Both the position numbers and the translations under genes were made by a program. A DNA stretch of 64,000 nucleotides from Buxus sempervirens (Eukaryota; Streptophyta; Magnoliopsida; Buxales; Buxaceae), in the NCBI GenBank assembly GCA_947561395.2, contig OX387184.1, forward strand, positions 8,060,001 through 8,124,000. The letters are read 5' to 3'. Shown here one piece after another: positions 47,614 to 59,761 of this stretch; position 1 is the first letter of the stretch, and every line of letters starts with the position of its first letter. The notes beneath the pieces were generated by a model. The model did not search any database and had not been told where the DNA came from. It worked only from the letters and a program-made list of their open reading frames with translations.

Positions 47614-47946
47614 GAGAAGACGAGTTAGGGCTTTCTTTTTTTTTAATTTCTTTTAATATGGTACTAGGCGTCAAAGAGCTTTTAACCCTGCCCTTCCCAT
47701 TGGGTAAACGGAGTAGGGGGTTTTGGAGGAGAGGATGCGGGCTCGTGCTTTTGAGGACCCGGCCATGCATGACGCCCAGGTGTTGCAAGAAACCTGACGG
47801 CTTTTCACGAAGAAATGCTTCCAGTTTGTCCGCCCAAAAACTCTGTCGTGTTGAATGCGCATCAAAAAAGTCAAAACAAAGATTTTAATCTATATAGAGA
47901 AGAAACAAATTGAGAGAATAGCTCAGTAGCAGAGGAGAAAGATCAG

Positions 47947-50900
47947 ATGGGGAGAGAACTGTTGCCCACTGTTGCGATGGTTCTACTTCAGGTGGGGTAC
48001 GCTGGACTTGCGATATTGGCGAAGCTTGCGATCGATTCCGGCATGAACCCTCTTGTTTTGGTCGCTTATCGACATATCTTCGCTACTGTTGCCATGGGTC
48101 CCTTGGCTTATTTCTGGGAGAGGTACTGTTTAAGCTACTTCAGCTTGTTTCGGTTCAAGCAAAACCAGTTACTGAACCTAAAATTTTTGTGTTTCCATCT
48201 TATATCTTGGAAAAAATTCGTTATGCTCTCTTCTGTCAATTCTCCTTTAGTTTCTATGTCCTTGTCCTAATGGGGACGACTATTCGATCTGGGTTTTTGG
48301 CTTAAGGATTTTCCTTTATGTTCTTCAACACTAATTGAATTGCCATGCATGCATGTGTCAGTTAACATTTTTGAGCGTCTGATCATTACATTCTTTCTAC
48401 CTTATTCTTTCTTCTGTAAATTACACTTATCTCCCTTTTGGTTTATAACAACTGCAGATACCTCCCTTGAGGTTTTTAAAATGACACTTACCTCCCTTAT
48501 ATTTTAATAATCTATTTCGCATCCCTCTCTTTTATACAAATTTTATTAAAATATGAATATGTTTTGACAAATTTATCCTTCTTTAAATACTAAACATATA
48601 AGATTTTGATATTTTTATAATAAAAAATAATTTTTTTAAAACTTAAAAATCTTCATAATCTCTTTAAAAAATCATGGATGCTTTTATTATTTTAAAATTT
48701 AAAATTTTCTTATCTTAAATATATAATTGATAAAGGGTAAAATAGTTTAATTACATTTTCTAAGTTTGATAAGGGAGGTAAGTGTCATTTTAAAAACCTC
48801 AAGGGAGATAAGTGTAATTTAGTCTATTAAAAATATTGCATTTAGTTTTTGACTGTGAAGAAGAACATGATGAGATCTAACGAACGACCAGTAAAACTTG
48901 ATCTTAGTTATCTTATATTTAACGTACGTTCAGAATGCGTTACTTCACTCTATGAGAATGGAAGAAAAAAAAAGTTGACTAATTAAATTCAGCCTTTTGA
49001 TATGGAAGACATGTCGGGATTTTCTTCCTGCTGGAATGCAGGAATGCAACTGAGAGAGAACTCGATGAAGCAACCTGTTGGATTTCCTTCCTCATTGGAG
49101 TTTTTAAAGTTATTATTTATTTATTTTTTTCAAGCTTTTAGTTCGACGATAGGGAAAACCTCGTGAAATATCCCCTTTGATCACTCTCTTGTTGTTTCTT
49201 TGTGGACAGGAGAACGAGACCCAAGATCACCGCATCAATTCTCTTCCAGATTTTTCTTTGTTCCGTTCTCGGGTAAGAATTCCGCATGGAGTTTCGACAG
49301 GCGTAATTTTCTCTTTTGTTTCGATTTTCACTCTTTTTAGCTAGCTGGGTTCTTGCTCTTCCGGTTTAATCTTTAATCTTCTAGCTAGTAATCCCTGCAG
49401 AGCAACGGTGAACCAGTTCCTATATTATTATGGGCTCAAATACTCCAACCCAACGATCGTGTGTGCCGTCTTTAACTTACTACCCGCCGTTACTTTCATC
49501 ATGGCCGTCCCCTTCGGGTAGAACTAGTTGCAGAGCTTTGATTCTACGTACGTTGTTACGCTTATCAGATCAAAAGTTCTTGTATCTTAATTACATGTTG
49601 GCAGGTTGGAAGGAGCGAATATAAAGACGAAAGCGGTGCAGGCTAAGGTGCTAGGGACGGCGCTGTGTGTTGGCGGAGCCATGTTAATGTCGTTTTACAA
49701 AGGAAGCCTAATTAAGATCAAGGAATCTGGGATTCACTTGAAATACTTACAGAGAATCATGAGAAAAGGGCACTCCGGCAAGCAAGAGAACACGTTCCTG
49801 GGGCCCTTGTGTGTTGCCGGAAGCTGCGTTTCTTGGGCAGGATGGTTTATACTCGAAGTAGGCGAAATAGTTTTTTGAGAGAGAGAGATCAAGAGGGAGC
49901 TAGATTTGAACAACCCCACGGCTCAATTTCTCTCTAATAATATGTGCTTCATGTTTACTTTATTTCAGGCCAAACTGAGCAGATCATATGCAGCTCCTTA
50001 CTCGAGCACCTGGTTGATGTGTTTCATGGCAAGCATTCTGTGTTCCGTCGTTGCGTTGATTGTGGATCACAGTCCTTCCGCTTGGTCATTGGGGTCTAGC
50101 ATCAGAATCATTTCAATCATCTACACCGTGAGTCGTTTTATACTTCTGTAACAAGGCTTAATTATCATTTCATTAGCGGAAGCATTTATAAGCATATTAT
50201 ATGATACATTAATCTTTAGATAACATTTTGAGATTGTAATGTAAAGATCCATATATAGATAGATGGCCTAACTTACAACTTGTCAAAGAATGATTACATA
50301 TACTAGGCACATAGCAAAAGATTTAAATAAGTGGTTGCAATTAATTAGGAGATAAAAGAAAAAATCAATTGAAGGACATTTTGGGGAAGGACTGATAGCA
50401 GTAGCCAATCGTTTTCTGTTTTATTTTCCAATGCAGGAGAGAGAAATGATAGAATCGTTGCTTGCTTATTTGGTAAGCAACAATTGGCTACTGTTGAGCC
50501 CATTTACAGACTCAACTTTAAATGATATAAGTCCTTTGGAGAATAGAAGTAGTTATATATGTAAGGATATAAAAGTAAATAGAATTAAACGTCAAGAGAA
50601 TTTTGAATAATATAAGGTAGTTATATAAGTGTAAATTAGTTAAGGAGAGATGAAAGTTAATCTAATAAAATGTGAGGGGCAGTTTAAGTATCAAATATCG
50701 GCCAAAAACAGGTGAGTTGGATTTATATAATAGTATAGATTTAAATAATTCACTTGGACTGGAATATTGCAATGTTTCCTAGTGCACTGGTTTAAAATTT
50801 TAGACCAGCAGCCGCCATTATAGAGAGAAAAGATTAGAACATAAGGTTTCTTAGTGAACTGATCAAATACCTAAATAAACATGAATATCCATACCGTATA

Positions 50901-52241
50901 TTTAGTCATTGAAAGATCTTAGCTATTATTAATTTCTTAGCTCATTAAACCAAATATTTTGTGGAGTATTAAATCTTAGAATTTTAGTATAGATTTAGAA
51001 ATTAGAAGAAAATATTTAAAATATGAAATTGAAAACACTCTTTTTATAATTAACAAAAAGACGGTTTAGCATTTAAAAGATTCTTTTTTTAAATAGTTAA
51101 TTAAAAGTGAAACTGAAAGGACTCTCTTTACAATATAGTAATAAGATGAGAGTTTTGGTAGTTAAATGTATTATTTTATATGATGCAATATTGAATTGTC
51201 ATTAAAATTTGAGTAGATTTTTGGCAAGTCATGGTAGTTATATGCTTAAATGATAAGGTGCATTTGTAAAAAATCAAATCAAAATAAAAAAGACAGCATA
51301 TGACAATAAAGAACTACGTACCTTGAATGATAGAGTAGATTACACTTACCTTTCTTGTGGTTTTTGACAACTGCAAATACCTCCAACATACGCTCTATAA
51401 TAAGGGGTATTTGTAAACAATAAAAATAAAAAACCAAGAAGAGAACATACGCTCTATAAATGTCTATTATAACAAGGCTTTGAAAGGATGTTAATTTTGG
51501 GAAAGACAGATCTTTTTTTTTTTTTGACACATTTTCAAATAGATTGCTTCCCATTAATTTTAATATTAGATTAGAGATTAATATAAAAGATGTTTAATGG
51601 GAAGGGGAAAAAGTTAGTTAAGGTCAATATATTCATGTGTTAGTATTATTAAATCATGAATTTAAAAAAAGAAAAAAGAAAAATCAAGATTGACATATAA
51701 ACCTGCATTTTGTTATTATCATTCTGTATCTGAGTTAGACTCTCCAATTAAGGTGTTTGACAAAATTTCAGGCAGTTCTAGGATCTGCAATTGGGTTTTG
51801 CGTAATGATATGGTGTGTCCAGAGGAAAGGTCCTCTCTTTATCTCCATGTTCAACCCCTTGCTACTGATTATCGTGGCCATTATCGGATGGGCCTTATTC
51901 GATGATAAACTCTATTTGGGAACGTAAGTATTATTCCTTCTCCATTCTCATACTTGTGCTTTAATAATTATTATTAGTCTATTTTTGTATTCCTTTTCAT
52001 GCAATAACGATCTTTCTTTTTTTTTTGGTAGGATGCAATAACGATCTTGAATCACCTTCTATGTAATGCAATTCATTAATCAGGAACTAAATGTTGTAGG
52101 TTTGTCTGTTTGGATTTCAGGGCTGTAGGATCCGTCTTGATAGTTGTAGGACTCTATGCTGTTTTGTGGGGCAAGGACAAAGAGATGAATAAACTCAGCA
52201 GAGTCGATAAGCGGGAAGTAGAAGTAGAGGAAAATGCATAG
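47947..52241 (+). CDS. WAT1-related (nodulin MtN21/EamA-type) membrane transporter
   Basis: Seven exons (47947-48122, 49210-49272, 49401-49517, 49605-49857, 49969-50127, 51772-51923 and 52121-52241) give 346 residues. The N terminus [20 protein letters not shown] starts directly with a membrane helix. Family landmarks follow: [68 protein letters not shown], and in the second EamA repeat [20 protein letters not shown] and [20 protein letters not shown], ending in a helix ([17 protein letters not shown]). About ten membrane spans are expected. Arabidopsis WAT1 moves auxin across the tonoplast and relatives move amino acids or other small molecules; the substrate here cannot be inferred. The acidic C terminus is short. 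Intron 1 contains a MITE; intron 5 (1.6 kb) is AT-rich. Confidence 0.92.
48417..48821. mobile_element. MITE in intron 1 of the WAT1-related gene
   Basis: A 21-base terminal inverted repeat: the left end starts TAAATTACACTTATCTCCCT and the right end is its reverse complement. A second, subterminal inverted block (TTGAGGTTTTTAAAATGACA on the left, mirrored at 48787-48802) lengthens the fold. It is related to 26275-26650; a partial relative occurs near 51345-51420 in intron 5 of the same gene. There is no coding capacity. Confidence 0.8.
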
Positions 52242-52735
52242 ATGAAGATGAAAAGAGGCTTGAAGACAAAGGTGACTTGGAATCCCAGTTACCTCCAACG
52301 CAACTGACTTAGAATAACTCATAGGGAGAAGAATTGATAAAATCATTATAAGCTCAATAATTACACTTATATTGCAACTATAAATCAGTCATCCTTTTCG
52401 TCAGGTTGTATCTTTTCTTGGCATTCTCTGTACACTAACAGGGGTGCATGTGCAGTACTGCACATATAGAGAGGGAGGGAACAGTTTTGCAACTGTTCAG
52501 ATTTTAAACGAATAAACAGAGTTGTGACTATTTTACCCTATATCAACCATGCCTTATCAACAAACCGTAAGGGCTTTTAAGAAAAGTCATGTATAGTTGT
52601 TGGCACGAGGCCTATTCTCGTTATATATACTAGTAGGGTTGCACGTGCAAGACTGCACGTGGAGAGAGGAGAAATGGGGAGAGAGGGAATGGAAATAGAA
52701 GTGGGGGAAGTTACAAATTAACTAAGGGTACGTTT
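52242..52735. other. Region downstream of the WAT1-related gene
   Basis: Presumed 3' UTR, then a stretch (52426-52630) with GGGTGCATGTGCAGTACTGC that resembles the sequence starting at 52628 (GGGTTGCACGTGCAAGACTG). This suggests two related, AT-ended elements side by side. Their class is not certain. Confidence 0.45.
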
Positions 52736-54323
52736 GGATGACAAGAATTCAAATATACATGTGAATTGAAATGCATATGAATTATAAATCTTATGATTTT
52801 CAATTCCTATGTATTAAAATTCTATTGTTTGGTTGGTATGAGGGAATTCAAAATTTTTTCTTTATATCTTACGTAATGCTTACATATATCAAAACATATA
52901 TAATTTGAGCTAACATTGTATTAATTTTATTTATTTCTTATCTTTAAGTTTCTTTCAAGATGATTTTCTATCTCTAGGATCTTCTCTCTTTAATTCTATT
53001 TCTATAATTTTTTTCTCTCTAGAATTCTACAAAAAGAGAATTTTCACTCTAGAAAAGATTCTCTATATATGTTCTCTCTCTATAATTCTCTTTTTTTTAT
53101 CTCTTTAAAAAGGATTTCTTGAGGATTCTCTTTCTAAAAAGAGTTCCTTTAGAATCCTCTTTCACTCTAGAAAGGATTTTTCTATTTATGTTTTCTCTAT
53201 GTATAATTCTCTGTTTAGAAGATTTTATCTCTCTAGGATTCTCTTTCTAGAGTATTCTCTCTCTCAAAAATTCTCTCTTTAAAGAATTTTTACTCTAGAA
53301 ATCATTTTCTCTATATAGGTTTCTCTCTATAAGATTCTCTTTCTAGAATGTTTTCTCTCTCTAAAATTCTCTAGAGAATTTTCACTCTAGAACAGTTTTT
53401 TACGAGTTTTCACTCTATATCTCTCTGTGTAAGATTTTATCTCTCTAGGATTCTCTTTCAAGAGTGTTCTCTCTCTAAAATTCTCTCTTCAGACGATTTT
53501 TACTCTAGAATTTTCTCCAGATATTCGTTCTTTAAAGCATTTTCTTCTTTCTATAGTTATCTATTTTCTCTCTCTAGAACCCTTCTCTTTCTAGAGTTTC
53601 TCTCTCTAGAACCTTTTCTCTAGACTTTCTTTTAAGTCATTCCTTTCTCTAAAATTCTCTCTTTAGAGAATTTTCTCTCTATAATTCTCTCTCTAGAAAT
53701 TTTTCTCTCTAGGATTCTCTTTTTAGAGTATTATCTCTCTCTAAAATTCTCTCCTTTTTCACTCAAGAATTTTCTATAGATTTTATTTCTCTAAAGCATT
53801 CTCTTGTTTCTATAGTTATTTATTTTCTCTCTCTAGATCATTTTCCTTCTCTTTCTAGAGTTTTCTCTCTTTAGAACCTTCTCTCTAAATCTTCTCTTTA
53901 AAGTATTGCTCACTCTAAGATTCTCTCTAGAACCTTCTTTTTCTCTATCTAGAGTCCCCCTCTCTAGAGTTTTCTTCCAAGGTTTTCTCACTCTAGAGCA
54001 TAAAACTCTCTTTCTAGAGTTTTCTCTCTCTAAATTAAATTATAATTTGATCAACTACATTTCTTATGTTACGGAAAAAAAATGAAAATGAGCCCTCTTG
54101 CAAAAAAAATCAAAGATAATAAAATTCTTATGTTTAATGAGAATTGTAAAAAACACCTCATTGGTATAAATTGTAATTCTCATGAACCATGAGAATTGGG
54201 TGTCTTTTTTTTCCCACGTGAATTTTAATTCTCATGGGAATTGGTCAACCAAACACAAGAATTGAAATTCTTAGCTGTGAATTCCAATTCCTATCCTCCA
54301 ATTCCTGTGATCCAAACGTACCC
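52736..54323. mobile_element. Harbinger-like MITE enclosing a CTCTAGA-rich array
   Basis: The left end GGGTACGTTTGGATGACA pairs with the right end TGATCCAAACGTACCC, and further inside both ends carry GAATTC/AATTC-type text in inverted order. Both flanks are TAA (52733-52735 and 54324-54326), as for PIF/Harbinger. The 1,588-base element has no coding capacity. Positions 52980-54035 are a degenerate array (annotated separately). Confidence 0.75.
52980..54035. repeat. Degenerate polypyrimidine array based on TTCTCTCTCTAGAA
   Basis: For about 1 kb the plus strand consists of short variants of TTCTCTCTCTAGAATTCTC with dozens of CTAGA/TCTAGA sites. The spacing varies, so it is not a simple microsatellite. 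Strand asymmetry is strong (C/T on plus, G/A on minus). It lies wholly inside the Harbinger-like element. Confidence 0.85.
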
Positions 54324-54326
54324 TAA

Positions 54327-54928
54327 CTGTTTTTGAACGAAAATAGTGAGTTGAGACAGGTATAATCCTGTATTATTGAAACCAAACTATGCAGCGGATG
54401 GACATTTTGGGAAAGTTGTAAATTGTTTTATACATGCTTCCCAAGGGGCGCCTCACGTTATATATAGTATAGATTAGTATATATAGAATGCTCTATTTAT
54501 ATCATCTTGTCGTAATTGAAGTGCTTGTAACATCTCCCTGTTTAGCATATAACCAAGACTGTAGAATTGATGTTAAGATCCAAACTGTTAACGCCCAGCC
54601 CAGTCCATTGCCACCAGCTCTAATAAATGCATCTCAGCAATATGGAGGCCCAACAACCGCTCAAGACTACGCTTCATCTCAAGACTTTCTTCAGAAAATG
54701 GGTTGGGCTTGCCGCGTGCACCTAGAAGTTGACTCTGCCTTAATTAAATGGTTTGTTAAGACGTGCCAATATCCTATACGCCTGGATTGCCGCGGATCAA
54801 TACTTGGCACATACAGGCTATATAAATGAACCAAGCTTGGGTGTTTTTATCTTGAGTAAAACAATCTTATGGTTGGGATCTCAATACCTACCAAACGGGG
54901 TATTTTTTACAATTGAAAATTGTTATCT
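54327..54928. other. Intergenic region
   Basis: The left part (to about 54485, GTTATATATAGTATAGATTAG) looks like the far end of the element that starts near 52628 and was split by the Harbinger-like insertion. The frame at 54488-54829 matches nothing recognised. Confidence 0.4.
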
Positions 54929-55147
54929 GGGTTGAAATCGTCTGCCGCTTTGCTGGTGCAGCAGACGATGCAACAGCTTTGGATGCTGCCATGTGTAGCA
55001 TCCAACGGCAGTTGCTGACTTCACATTTTTCAATGTGAAATGACTTTTCATAATGAAACAACAGCTGCCGTTGGATGCTACATATGGCAACATCCAACGC
55101 TGTTGCATTGTTTGCCGCACCAGTAAAGTGACAGACGATTTCATCCC
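54929..55147. mobile_element. Mutator-like foldback MITE, 219 bp
   Basis: The left end GGGTTGAAATCGTCTGCCGC pairs with the right end GACAGACGATTTCATCCC, and most of the element is self-complementary (GCATCCAACGG/CCGTTGGATGC, TTCAATGTGAAA). The ends match those of the element at 55422-61207, so they belong to one family. Confidence 0.75.
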
Positions 55148-56445
55148 AGTTACATGTGCCTATGTGGCACCGCATGATTGGTGCCATAAGAGACATCTCA
55201 TACTTAAGATCACAAAGGATTTCATGGATCCAGTTGGTGTTATCAATGGTAACATAAATGGTTGTAAAGGAATGCAAGTTGAAATCATCTGTTGTAGCTG
55301 CATGCAGTAGACTCTGTTGCCTAAGTAACATGCTATCATGTGTAGCATCTCACTATTATTGTTTTTTGCTTTTAAAAGGTCTTTTCACGTTTCCCAATGT
55401 GAAAAAATAGTAGCCGCGAGCGGGTTGATATCGTCTGCCGCAGGATCCCTACGACAGATGGTGCAGCATTGTAACGCCTCGGATCCGTGTTGTTCATTAA
55501 AGATATAACACGTCACACAGAGGGTTAGGTAAGGATCCAAAATAAATGTATTCGCTGGATAATCACGCAATTAATACCATATCAGAGTGCACAATTAAAT
55601 TCTTATCTAAGACGTCCAAAATAATCTTTAAGTAAAGTCAAACAAATCCACATCAACTACTTTATTACATTTCCCAAAATCAAATGAGTCAAAGTTTCAA
55701 TCTAAAATAAACCTACTAGTCTATGAATTGTAGTAATAATCTTCCTCCCTATATGTGTTAATCGGATCTACCCCAGTAGGCGCCTCACCACGAGTATCTG
55801 AAAAACAAAACAAAAACAAAGGAATGAGATACGAATATCTCAGCGAGTAGCACATGCATGCAGAAAAAGTTAACCACAGTTATAAAGTATGCACCGATAA
55901 ATAACCAACACCAAAGACGTCAATAGAGATAAATACGAGGTGGAATCCAGAATTCTAATATTAGTTCACATCAAATATCAACCACAGTACTGATAAAACA
56001 ACGAAAGGTCAATGTCATGTATATTGCTTAAATTGGTTAATTCACATGCCAAGGAGACACTCCACACCTCCATGTACACAGTTCCGTCCTACTCAGGGTA
56101 TCAGACACTCTGAAATGACGGCCTACTCAGGGTATCGTCATCCAATGCCAGCTTACTCCGGGTATCGGCACTAACAACCAGGCCTACTCAGGGTATTTGG
56201 CTGCTCTACACCGGTTGTGGCAACACACAAGGCCATGCAATTACCCCAACAATCAATACCATCACATTACTAAGCTTAACATGGATCCAAGGGAAGCTAA
56301 ACCCAAAACCAAATTAACAAGTTCACAAAACTCAATATTTGCAAAGAAATAAACCCACACTGATTACCATCATGTGTATCCCAATACACTCATCACAAGT
56401 TGTTCCAACCAGAACATCAACTCATATAATTTCAATAAGTATCCC

Positions 56446-59400
56446 TGTAACATCCCGAACCCGGGTCAGTGCAAACCGGCACCCAACCCGAACCCGGTTC
56501 GCTACTGTAACAACCAAAGTCCGATTCAACAACCAAACTCGAGATGTTACCACGAAGTTGGGGTCAGATAAAAACCAAGATTCACAATAATTTTAAAACT
56601 AATTAATTATATCAGAGTTATGGTAGCCAATAAAAATGATCCTTTAATCAATATATTCAATTCAGTTTACAATAAAGTTTATTTAATCAACATGTGACAT
56701 TAATACCAATTGTAATTCTACCCATCAAATTAAAACCCCATCTTCGCGATCTCTCCAAGCAACCTGAAAATAGGGGAAAACGGAGTGAGATTTACATCTC
56801 AGCAAGTAGCAGGTGCATGCAATTGGAAACAGTCCAATGTAAGCAATAGTCATGAGGTATTCGATTAATCAATAATAAGACAAGAAATCCAAGTTATCCA
56901 TGGCAATTACAAATAAGGCGATAAAACAGATGATCATGTATAAATACCAGTAACTTGATGTTAACGAGGTAAAACCGACAAAAGCGATAAAACACATGCC
57001 ATTGCAAGACTTACAAAGATGATAAGTATTTGAGATGACATTCATCTAACTGCTATACCACCGTGTGGCTTAGGGGCAGTGCTATTTAATGATACTCAAG
57101 CCCCATGCAGCGCAGCTATAGACAAGAGCCGTAATCACTGACTTATTACGCACGAACTCAAAAGAGTTGGCATGTACCACCAGCATGCAGCACCAGAATC
57201 AATACATGGAGATGGTCGCTTATCCACATGTACAGGGAATCACCAGCGGCGCACCGGGGTGTCCTTCCAGACATAGGACCTTCCCATAACAAACTAACTT
57301 GCAAGGGAAGCGCGCTCACATATAGGAGTAACTCAACCCAAACTAAATACCATTTAGCTAACCAGCCAAAACTATGGATCCATATACAGCTAAGCCCACT
57401 GACACAAACCACGATAAAACCACATACGGGAGAACACGCTACTGTAGGAGGCATACACACTTTTACCTGTAAAGGATTACACATCTTTACACAGAGGATT
57501 ACCCATCTCTGCCGTCAATGGCGGAACCAGGACTCCAAATCTGGGGGGGCAAAAAAAATTTTCAATTAACACTTCTCATGAAATATAGAAATTTTAATGA
57601 GTTGGGGGTGGGCAAACCAGAAATTTTAGAGGGGGTTCTCATGAAATATAAAAATTTCAATGAGTTAAGGGGGCAAACCAGAAATTTTAGAAAGGATTCT
57701 CATGAAATATAAAAATTTTCAATGGGTTGAGGGGGCAAACCAGAAATTTTAGGGGGGGGCAAACCAGAAATTTTAATTAAAAATATATATAAAATACTTT
57801 CATTTTTTATTAAAAAAAAAAGTTAGGGGGGGGCAATTGCCCCCCCTAGCCACAACGTGGTTCCGCCGGTGTCTGCCGTAAAAGATAGTATCAAACTCTA
57901 CCACAGAAGCCGTATCACCCAACCATAAAATTAAAGTGAACAACATCATACCACATACCAATCCATACCAAAGTATTCCATTCCATGTGAAAATCATGAT
58001 TCAATCATTACAAATCCAATTATAGGCTTTTTTAGGATAACATATGCAATTCTTCAAAATAAAACTCATGTTTCATAAGTTCGATAAAACTCAGAGTTCA
58101 TGAAATTATAGTAGCCAATATTCCTATTAAAAGTTCAAAATAAAGTAAATCCAATCTTACTTAGAGTTTTCCTTATTAGTCCATTTTATTAGAATCCAAT
58201 TTCCTATCTTAACACCTAAGTTAGTTCCATAATAAATTTTTTGTATTTTATTACCCAGCATGTTCTACAGACCTAAAATAAAGTTTAGAAGATATTTATA
58301 AGCTATAAGTACCAGTAGTATTATTTCTAGCAATATCCATATCCTTTGACCCTTTTATAGATAAACCTTTCATTGAAATCTTTAATTTATTGGTTAAACT
58401 TTCCAATTTAATTTTATAATTTTTATACTTTAATTAGGTCTTTATAAAGATGCTAACATGCTTAACAAATCAGAAAATTTATTGGATAATTATTCCTATT
58501 ACAAAATTCCCAAAATTTGCAAATTTTACATAGAGCGCCGACCTCTACAAGGCTAGGCGATCCTAGGCGCTCGTGCAAAATTAAACAGAAATTTCCAGAT
58601 TTTTAAAGTTCGGATTTTTATGCTTTTGCTATATGTTTCTTTGGTCTAAATTAATCTAATAACATTCTAAAACATTCCTAAAGCCTTCTAGATTAATTCT
58701 TGTTAATTAAATACCATCTTATAATTAATTTCATGATTAAACCAAGTTTTCTTCTTTATTTCCACAAATCCTTCAAGAACACCAATCAATAACGTATAAC
58801 CCATTTGATTCCATGTAAATACTATTCCGACTAATCCGTTCAATCAATATTAAATCACAGGAAACGAAATCATGCAATTTCTCACGTTTTCCAAAGGTTA
58901 CTACTTGCCTTATACGCTAAATCCTTCTTCCATTGAGACTTCTAATTCTGGACCTTACTTTTGCTCCCAAACGCACCAAGCTAGACTCTCCCAATTCAAA
59001 TCTCCACCGTACATAATGTAGTTCCATTAGTGAAGACCAAAACCTCCAAATTTGAAGGCGATCCACCGTACGGATCTTCCCCGATCATGGTTTGATGATG
59101 GCTGGTCAGACACCTCCATTAGCAACCTTCTTCCTTTCTCTCCCTCTTTTCTCTCAATAATAAACCCACGAAAATTCCCTCTTGTTTAACCTTAGTCTCC
59201 TATTTATACTAGGCTTTAGAAGTCCTAAACCAACCCTAATTGGCTAATTTAATTTGGGCTAACCCAACCATGGTCTAGTTAAAGTCTAATCCTTCTAATT
59301 TAATTCCTACTTTTTCTCCACCTTCTATTTTTCAACTTAAACAATATTAATTAAATCTCTTATCATCTAAACTCCTATTTACAACCTATTTTCGTGCATA

Positions 59401-59761
59401 ATATTTAATTAAACTTTAATATCACCTAAAACCTTATTTTCTCCAAATTAAGATGTGAAATCTCCTAATTACCCTTTTCCCACTTTTAGGTTTTTATTAA
59501 TTTCTTTTAATTTCTAAATTGTAAAAATAAATTATTTCCTTCTATTTTCAAATTCTAGTTATTATTTAATGATCTATTTATTAATTACCCTTTTCTGAAA
59601 ATTACCAAAATACCCTTTTTATTCTTTTAGGCTAATTTCATTAAAATTCTTTCTTTATTTTCAACTTAGGACTTATTTGAATTACTTACCCCCTAAATCT
59701 TCATTTAACTCATATTTTCTTTTATTTATTTATTTATTAGGTGAAAATTCGGGGTTTTACA
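56446..59761. mobile_element. Nest level D: second solo-LTR-like insertion, 3.3 kb
   Basis: It begins TGTAACATCCCGAACCC, ends TTCGGGGTTTTACA, with flanks ATCCC (56441-56445) and ATCCT (59762-59766), a 5-base duplication with one mismatch. It shares diverged text with C (GAGTGAGAT...CATCTCAGCAAGTAGC and GCATGCA), so one family inserted into its own relative. There is no coding region. Confidence 0.65.
57516..57871. mobile_element. Nest level E: hAT-type MITE with 8-bp target duplication
   Basis: The ends CAATGGCGGAACCA and TGGTTCCGCCGGTG are inverted repeats. Both flanks are exactly TCTGCCGT (57508-57515 and 57872-57879), the 8-base duplication of hAT elements. The interior contains at least three copies of a short unit with GGGCAAACCAGAAATTTTA. 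A truncated relative lies at 31887. Confidence 0.85.

Larger units (their letters stand above)
45034..47946. other. Intergenic region between MITE copy 2 and the WAT1-related gene
   Basis: Apart from the tandem repeats and the dispersed repeat listed separately, this is AT-rich DNA without a supported gene. The stretch 46560-46800 has GCATCTCAC/GTGGGGCCC motifs suggestive of another interspersed repeat. A TATA-like TATATAG at 47891-47897, about 50 bases before the WAT1 start, may be that gene's promoter. Confidence 0.5.

Noticed and set aside
55053-55331. Frames of 85-147 residues on both strands
   Set aside because: They overlap Mutator-like foldback MITEs, whose palindromes create mirrored open frames on both strands.
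56080-56220. CTACTCAGGGTATC repeats with regular spacing, considered as a CRISPR-like array
   Set aside because: Only four imperfect copies within a plant LTR, spacers are not unique-length units, and the host is a eukaryote.
57158-57569. Overlapping 108- and 113-residue frames on opposite strands
   Set aside because: Both lie inside solo-LTR element D, and one runs into the hAT-type MITE; no retroelement protein is recognisable.
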